From: Mycobacterium sp. 1245111.1
Lineage (GTDB): Bacteria; Actinomycetota; Actinomycetes; Mycobacteriales; Mycobacteriaceae
DNA: 64,000 bases
Direction: 5' to 3'
NCBI RefSeq assembly: GCF_001673405.1
Contig: NZ_LZLV01000143.1
Location: 1-64,000, forward strand
Shown: positions 59,688 through 64,000 of the stretch, piece after piece
How the letters are laid out: each line of letters starts with the position of its first letter
How positions within the stretch are numbered: position 1 is the stretch's first letter
Notes under the pieces: model-generated
Told to the model about the DNA's origin: nothing
Seen by the model: the letters and a program-made list of their open reading frames with translations, nothing else
Databases searched by the model: none
Program-made: the position numbers and the translations under genes

Positions 59688-60065
59688 TCAATCCCACGTC
59701 AATCCGCCGCGGCGCCACACGTAGGCGTAGGCCACGAAGACGGTGAGCATGAACACCACCATCTCGATCAGCGCGAACAGCCCCAGTTGGTCGTAGCTGA
59801 CCGCCCACGGGTACAGAAACACGATTTCGATGTCGAAGACGATGAACAGCATCGCGGTCAGGTAATACTTGACCGGGAACCGCTGCCCGCTGCCCGCGTG
59901 GGGAGCATTGGCCGGCTGATCGCTGGGCTCGATCCCGCATTCGTAAGCCTCCAGCTTCGCCCGGTTGTAGCGCGACGGGCCGGTGATCTGCGCGAGTGCG
60001 ACCGAGCCGAGCGCGAAAGCTGCGGCGATCCCTCCGAGAACGAGAATGGGTAGGTAGAGATTCAT
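59688..60065 (-). CDS. nuoA: NADH dehydrogenase I subunit A
   Basis: 125 residues from the ATG at 60065 (MNLYLPILVLGG); 60086 would add seven Arg-rich residues. Three helices, with the loop YECGIEPSD and the helix-2 acidic residues in FIVFDIEIVFLYPW all conserved. First gene of the operon, so its 280-base leader probably holds the promoter. Confidence 0.95.
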   Translation of the reverse strand: MNLYLPILVLGGIAAAFALGSVALAQITGPSRYNRAKLEAYECGIEPSDQPANAPHAGSGQRFPVKYYLTAMLFIVFDIEIVFLYPWAVSYDQLGLFALIEMVVFMLTVFVAYAYVWRRGGLTWD

Positions 60066-60104
60066 CCCGCGACGACGCTTCCTCACTCTGGTTTAGGGCT
60101 GGAC

Positions 60105-60120
60105 TGTGAGCGCAACCACA
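60105..60120. promoter_or_regulatory. CRP-like box proximal to nuoA
   Basis: TGTGAGCGCAACCACA (TGTGGTTGCGCTCACA on the minus strand). It fits the CRP-family pattern TGTGA-N6-TCACA with one mismatch. It ends 39 bases upstream of the nuoA ATG. Confidence 0.5.
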
Positions 60121-60160
60121 GCCTAGCGACCGTGTGTGGTCGGGCGCTCAGCAGGTTAGA

Positions 60161-60176
60161 TGTGACCTCAACCACA
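60161..60176. promoter_or_regulatory. CRP-like box distal to nuoA
   Basis: TGTGACCTCAACCACA (TGTGGTTGAGGTCACA on the minus strand), again TGTGA-N6-TCACA with one mismatch. It is exactly 56 bases from the first box and part of the same direct repeat. Confidence 0.5.
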
Positions 60177-60345
60177 GCTTGACGACCGGTGAACGCAACG
60201 AGACAGGCGCCATGGAGCCGATCAGGCGAAAAGCGCGAAGTATTAAGAGTGCAAAGCGCTTTGACTCATTTTCGAGACGCGATTCAGTCAGGAATTCGGC
60301 CCGCCCAAAAGACTGACCGTGCCGGATTTCGGAGTCGGTTCCCGG

Positions 60346-60744
60346 CTACCGCACCGGGGTGCGCAGCAACTCGAGAACAGTCCTGCTCAGCCGGATCGGA
60401 TCGATCGGGTGGGGGACAGCAGCCTCGGCGCGTGACCAGCTGGCCAGCCAGGCGTCGTCTTGACGACCGGTCAGCACCACGATCGGGGGCCCGTCGTGGA
60501 TTTCGTCCTTGAGCTGCTTGGCGAGCCCCATGCCGCCTTCGGGGGTCGCTTCGCCGTCCAAAATAGCCAGATCAATGCCGCCGGCGTCGACCTGCTGAAC
60601 CACGACCGGCCCGGTCGCGACCTCGACGTAGCTCAGCTCGGGCAGGTCGGGGTGCACCCGTTTGCCCAGGGCCGTCATGACGGCCTGCCGGGTGTTGGCG
60701 TTGTCGCTGTACACGAGGACCCGCAAGGGGCTGGTGGCAGACAC
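60346..60744 (-). CDS. receiver-domain protein (Rv3143-like), degenerate active site
   Basis: 132-residue single receiver domain without an output domain. Phospho-acceptor Asp63 in LAILDGEA and Thr92 in VVLTG are kept, but the acidic pocket has only one Asp (YSDNAN, D14) and the conserved Lys of the Lys-Pro motif is His112 (VPHPIDP). Such changes often mean slow or no phosphorylation. M. tuberculosis has the homologue Rv3143 at the same place next to nuoA. It lies 280 bases upstream of nuoA on the same strand. Confidence 0.85.
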   Translation of the reverse strand: MSATSPLRVLVYSDNANTRQAVMTALGKRVHPDLPELSYVEVATGPVVVQQVDAGGIDLAILDGEATPEGGMGLAKQLKDEIHDGPPIVVLTGRQDDAWLASWSRAEAAVPHPIDPIRLSRTVLELLRTPVR

Positions 60745-60771
60745 GATCCAGATGGTACTGCCCGGCGAGAT

Positions 60772-61308
60772 TTACTGCGGCGCCCGCACGAAGTACGCCT
60801 CGGCCGTGACCGTCGCCGTCTTCGCGACCATGCCTAGCTGGTTCCATCCGATGTCGAACTGATCGCGGTCGATCTGGGTTTTCGTCGTGACTCGTACCGT
60901 GCCGCCGCCGAGTGCGCTGACCTGGACCGGCAGCGGGACCGGCGCGGTGACGCCCTTGATCGTGAACGTGGCGTGGAGGTTGGCGGCGTCGCCCGTGCCC
61001 GGCTCGATGCCGGTCACCTGCACGCTGATCTCCGGATACCGGTCGGCGTCGAAGAAGTCGGCCGACCGCAGGTGCTGGTCGCGTTTGCCGATACCGGTGT
61101 GCAGCGACGCTACCTCGACGGCGAGGCGGCCGAAAATCGCGCCCTTGCTGGTGATTTGGCCGTCGGCGTTGACGTCGGTGAACCGACCTTTGACGTTGAG
61201 CAGGCCCCAGAAGTTCTTGATGCTGAAGCCCACGCTGGAACGGTCGGGGTCCAGGTTCCACACCCCGGCGGTCTCCGGGTCGTTCAGCAGGGTGTCGACG
61301 TCACTCAT
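60772..61308 (-). CDS. YceI-family lipid-binding protein
   Basis: 178-residue YceI-like barrel protein that binds isoprenoids or other amphiphiles in its family. VWNLDPDRSSVGFSIKNFWGLLNVKGRF is the characteristic first part, then DQHLRSADFFDADRYPEISVQ near residues 75-95. No signal peptide, so it is cytoplasmic, as in many actinobacteria. 27 bases upstream of the receiver gene, so they are probably co-transcribed. Confidence 0.9.
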   Translation of the reverse strand: MSDVDTLLNDPETAGVWNLDPDRSSVGFSIKNFWGLLNVKGRFTDVNADGQITSKGAIFGRLAVEVASLHTGIGKRDQHLRSADFFDADRYPEISVQVTGIEPGTGDAANLHATFTIKGVTAPVPLPVQVSALGGGTVRVTTKTQIDRDQFDIGWNQLGMVAKTATVTAEAYFVRAPQ

Positions 61309-61321
61309 GCGGCGCTCCTCC

Positions 61322-61705
61322 TCAGTTCATGATCGGTGCGATATCGGCCGGGTCGAAATACTCGTCAATGCGATCGATCAGGTTGTCGGCATTCACCGTG
61401 ATCACGATGCAGACCCGCAGCGCGATCAACCCGCCGTTCGTTCCGGTGGCGTGCAAGACGTGCTGCTGGACGAAGCCGCCGGGAAACAACCGACGGTCCA
61501 ACACCTCATAGCTGCGCTCGGTGGTGACGCGGATGAACCATCGCAGCACCTTCATCGCCCGGACTTTGTCGTCGTCACGCTGCGCGCCGGCCCGCCACAC
61601 CGCGACGTCGTCGGCGAGGATTTGCTCGAGTCGCGCCTCGTCGCCGCGCTCGATCGTCGCGAACAGATCATCGGCCAGATCGACCACGGCCTCGCTAGCG
61701 AGCAT
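61322..61705 (-). CDS. NTF2-like / SnoaL-like protein
   Basis: 127 residues with an alpha+beta cone pattern: ASEAVVDLADDLFATIERGDEARLEQILADDVAVWRAG and the end LIDRIDEYFDPADI, typical of NTF2-like proteins. A role in small-molecule isomerisation or binding is possible. ATG start at 61705. Thirteen bases separate it from yceI. Confidence 0.8.
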   Translation of the reverse strand: MLASEAVVDLADDLFATIERGDEARLEQILADDVAVWRAGAQRDDDKVRAMKVLRWFIRVTTERSYEVLDRRLFPGGFVQQHVLHATGTNGGLIALRVCIVITVNADNLIDRIDEYFDPADIAPIMN

Positions 61706-61737
61706 GAGACGACCGTACTCGCTGCCTCGGTGGGGTA

Positions 61738-62976
61738 TCAGAACAGAGTGTTGCAGAACGGGGCGCGGTCAACCCGGAACGCCGCGTCAAGGTTGCGCAC
61801 AGCGCCGCTGCGTGTCTCGTTGATTCGATTGGCGCGCAACAGCTCTGATGCTCCGTGCGCGCCGGTGTACATCGTCGCCAGGTCCGCGAGGCCGATTTCG
61901 ACATCGGCGTCCCCTTCATAGGGCACGCATTTGCCGGCGCCGTCACGCACTTGAAGCAGGAATCGACCGCCCGACAGGCCGAGTGGGTCGACAATGTCGA
62001 GTGCGACGTCGGCATCGGCGCCGTATGTGCGAGCCCCCAACGCCTCAGGGACATCGTTGATCCTCACCCAAAGCCAGTCGCTCACACCTTTGACCTCAGC
62101 GGCACGCGGGTCGGTCAGCTTGAGTTGCAGCGGGTCGTCAAGCGGCACATCGATGCTGATCTCGTCGAACATCTCCAGCGCCAGCAGCGTTTGCAGCAAT
62201 TCCGTGTGGGCTTCGTCGGTGATCGCACAGAAGTCCTCGACGACCGTCGCGCCGAGCGGTGGCCGGAACGCGTGGTTCGATTGGCCGAACACGCGGTAGG
62301 TCAAGAAGCCGTCGGGGTGGGTTGTGCAATTCAGCACGGATCCGTTACCCCGTTGGGTGGGACGATCTTCCAGGCAGTCATTCCACCAAGCATCATTCCG
62401 CTCAACTGCTCCATTCGTTGCAGCACACCATCTTTCGTAGATTTCGGGCAGGATGTGTCGCGCCGTCGAGGCATTGATCTCGCGAGTGTGGTACTCACGC
62501 GGCGCGTCGCGAAGCTTCGCCGCGCGACGGTCGATCGAGTAGTTCTGACTGTAACTCGCGACGCCTGCACCGACGTTGTCGTACATTTCGGTCTGGGTGG
62601 GCACCCCGCATACGATCGGATAGCCGCGATCGATCAGAATCCCCAGGCCTTTGGCGCTGAGTTCGGCCCAAACACCGCGCCCCTGATGCGTTGTCGCAAC
62701 GGCGGTCATCGTCAACCACGCAGCGGGCAGACTTGCGCCACCGGGCACCGTAAGTCGCGAACGATAGATGATCGACGTGCCGACGATGAACGTATCGTCA
62801 GGATTCGCCACATCCTCGGCAATCAGAATGTCGTCCAACTCGACGCGTTGTTTCCATGCGTTGACGCTGCGCTCGTCGATTGGATCGCCGAACGTGCGCG
62901 CCTGGTTCTCATAGACTGCGTCCCAATCCTTTTCGGTTGGGTGCCGAATGATGATGCCGTCCTGCGTCGTGTTCAT
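61738..62976 (-). CDS. Eis-family N-acetyltransferase
   Basis: 412-residue Eis-like protein: two fused GNAT domains followed by an SCP2-like domain. Acetyl-CoA loop VATTHQGRGVWAEL (near 92-105), the family MYDNVGAGVASYSQNY segment with the Tyr used as acid, and a C-terminal Phe. In M. tuberculosis Eis the terminal carboxylate (on Phe402) acts as base, so the same ending here (NTLF) suggests an active enzyme. Substrate may be an amine, an aminoglycoside or a protein Lys. 32 bases before the NTF2-like gene. Divergent from the MmpL gene. Confidence 0.88.
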   Translation of the reverse strand: MNTTQDGIIIRHPTEKDWDAVYENQARTFGDPIDERSVNAWKQRVELDDILIAEDVANPDDTFIVGTSIIYRSRLTVPGGASLPAAWLTMTAVATTHQGRGVWAELSAKGLGILIDRGYPIVCGVPTQTEMYDNVGAGVASYSQNYSIDRRAAKLRDAPREYHTREINASTARHILPEIYERWCAATNGAVERNDAWWNDCLEDRPTQRGNGSVLNCTTHPDGFLTYRVFGQSNHAFRPPLGATVVEDFCAITDEAHTELLQTLLALEMFDEISIDVPLDDPLQLKLTDPRAAEVKGVSDWLWVRINDVPEALGARTYGADADVALDIVDPLGLSGGRFLLQVRDGAGKCVPYEGDADVEIGLADLATMYTGAHGASELLRANRINETRSGAVRNLDAAFRVDRAPFCNTLF

Positions 62977-63038
62977 TGCTTATCCAATTCGCTGTTGGCA
63001 CTACGATCCGCGGCGATCCTCGTCGTCACGTACCCGTC

Positions 63039-63048
63039 AACCGGTTGG
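63039..63048. promoter_or_regulatory. short palindrome between the Eis and MmpL genes
   Basis: CAACCGGTTG is a perfect 10-bp palindrome in the 164-base divergent region, 63 bases from the Eis ATG and 93 from the mmpL ATG. Possible operator; weak evidence because it is short. Confidence 0.25.
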
Positions 63049-63140
63049 TCCAATCAGCGGAAACCGCTACCACCGGTGTCGCGTATCCCGGATCGGGTAT
63101 GCGCCCCAAGGGCCAGGAACGAATGCGGAGGGACACCGGG

Positions 63141-64000
63141 ATGTTGCAACGACTCACTCGAGTGGCGATCGGCGCACCGCGCCGGGTCATTGTCGTGGCT
63201 GTCCTGCTTGCCATCGGGGCCGCGATATTCGGCCTACCCGTGGTCGACCGCCTATCCGGCGGCGGGTTCGAAGACCCGTCCTCGGAGTCGGCCCGCGCCA
63301 GCGACCTGCTCCGGAACAAATTCGGACAGACCGATCAGCAAATACTGATTGTCGTCACCGCACCGGACGGCGCGACCAGCGCCCGGGCGCGGCGGGTCGG
63401 CACGGACGTGGTGGACCGGCTCCGAAGGTCGCCATGGGTGCTGGACGTGTCATCGGCCTGGACGTCGCCGCCACCGGCCGCCGCTGGGCTGATCAGCAAG
63501 GACGGCAAGTCGGGGATGATCGCGGCCGGGCTGAAGGGCGGAGAAAACGACGCGCAGAAGTACGCCAGCGCGCTGACATCTCAGTTGGTGCATGACCGAG
63601 ACGGTGTGACCATGCGCGCGGGCGGTATGGCCGTGGCGTATGCCCAGATCAACGGCCAGAACGAACGCGACCTGGTGGTGATGGAATCCATCGCGATTCC
63701 GCTGAGCTTCGCGGTGCTGGTCTGGGTGCTGGGCGGCGTGGTAGCCGCGGCCCTGCCGGTTCTGCTGGGTGGATTCGCCATCGTCTGCACGACGGCGGTG
63801 CTGCGGCTGATCAGCTTCGCCACCGATGTTTCGACCTATGCGCTGGACCTGAGCATTGCGATGGGCTTGGCACTAGCCATCGACTACAACCTCCTGATCA
63901 TCAGCCGTTACCGCGAGGAGCTCGCGCGGGCCGGCGACCGGCGCGAGGCGTTGCTGCGCACGATGGCCACCGCCGGTCGGACCGTGCTGTTCTCGGCGAC
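63141..64000 (+). CDS. MmpL-family RND transporter, 5' part
   Basis: First 286 residues of an MmpL-type lipid exporter, cut by the window end. The ATG at 63141 follows GGAGGG; an in-frame ATG at 63123 would add six residues. First helix about 17-37 (VIVVAVLLAIGAAIFGL), then an extracytoplasmic region with GGFEDPSSESA and GQTDQQILIVVTAP, then helices 2-4. LAIDYNLLIISRYREEL carries the Asp-Tyr proton-relay pair of MmpL3-like proteins. The mmpL number cannot be given. Frame checked without stops to base 64000. Confidence 0.9.
   Translation, partial: MLQRLTRVAIGAPRRVIVVAVLLAIGAAIFGLPVVDRLSGGGFEDPSSESARASDLLRNKFGQTDQQILIVVTAPDGATSARARRVGTDVVDRLRRSPWVLDVSSAWTSPPPAAAGLISKDGKSGMIAAGLKGGENDAQKYASALTSQLVHDRDGVTMRAGGMAVAYAQINGQNERDLVVMESIAIPLSFAVLVWVLGGVVAAALPVLLGGFAIVCTTAVLRLISFATDVSTYALDLSIAMGLALAIDYNLLIISRYREELARAGDRREALLRTMATAGRTVLFSA

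Larger units (their letters stand above)
60066..60345. other. nuo leader / promoter region
   Basis: 280 bases with no gene between the receiver gene and nuoA, both on the minus strand. It contains two 28-base direct repeats 56 bases apart (60105-60132 and 60161-60188, 23 of 28 identical), which hold the two CRP-like boxes listed separately. A CGACC-GTGTGT-GGTCG inverted repeat lies between them (60128-60143). The far part (about 60235-60300) is AT-richer. Confidence 0.6.

Noticed and set aside
1..64000. tRNA, rRNA, CRISPR and insertion sequences
   Set aside because: I looked in the gaps for acceptor/T-arm signatures, regular short repeats with spacers, and transposase motifs, and saw none.

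Overview
The window is high-GC actinobacterial DNA, very probably the chromosome of a non-tuberculous Mycobacterium. Evidence: an mce operon tail, a DesA3 desaturase with its reductase partner, full-length isocitrate lyase 2, a 13E12-type HNH protein, an F420-type oxidoreductase, an Eis-family acetyltransferase, an MmpL exporter and a complete 14-gene nuo operon. Several blocks match the gene content and order of M. tuberculosis H37Rv in reverse orientation (Rv3171c to Rv3162c homologues, nuoN to nuoA, Rv3143), but with different genes inserted. The species cannot be read from the sequence alone. No tRNA, rRNA, insertion sequence, CRISPR array or PE/PPE gene was seen.

Layout. 0-3.5 kb: end of an mce operon (MceE-like lipoprotein, MceF, a cysteine-containing secreted protein). 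3.5-6 kb: crotonase, PEP-mutase-like lyase, Mug-type DNA glycosylase, small membrane protein. 6.1-9.3 kb: a signalling block of a fourfold-repeat membrane protein, a response regulator whose DNA-binding domain is duplicated in tandem, and a convergent histidine kinase. 9.4-15.8 kb: small protein, potassium channel with two RCK modules, secreted proteins, a glnA1-like glutamine synthetase, a FabG3-like dehydrogenase and an M15-like secreted protein. 16-18 kb: a P450 and a TetR regulator, tail to tail, with the same 16-bp palindrome at both promoters. 18-27 kb: acyl-CoA dehydrogenase, two divergent SDR genes, the DesA3 system and isocitrate lyase 2. 27.5-34.7 kb: the Rv3171c-Rv3167c-like block with an F420 oxidoreductase added and an SDR joined to the TetR gene. 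34.7-39.4 kb: accessory genes (13E12 HNH protein, VOC protein, MocR regulator facing a flavin split-barrel protein, SRPBCC protein). 39.4-43.5 kb: MoxR-DUF58-DUF4129 operon. 43.6-44.6 kb: small helical protein and a crotonase. 44.6-60.1 kb: nuoN to nuoA on the minus strand. 60.3-63 kb: four minus-strand genes leading toward nuo (Eis, NTF2-like, YceI, degenerate receiver). 63.1-64 kb: 5' part of an mmpL gene.

How they work together. Respiration (type I NADH dehydrogenase) and lipid or C2 metabolism (acyl-CoA dehydrogenase, crotonases, isocitrate lyase, desaturase) dominate. The nuo operon is tightly packed, mostly through ATGA/GTGA overlaps, so its subunits are probably translationally coupled. 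Two CRP-like boxes lie in its leader region. The most unusual item is the REC-wHTH-wHTH response regulator at 6908-7873, in a unit with a COG4705-type membrane protein and overlapping its probable kinase tail to tail. The clearest new regulatory link is the palindrome shared by the P450 and TetR promoters.
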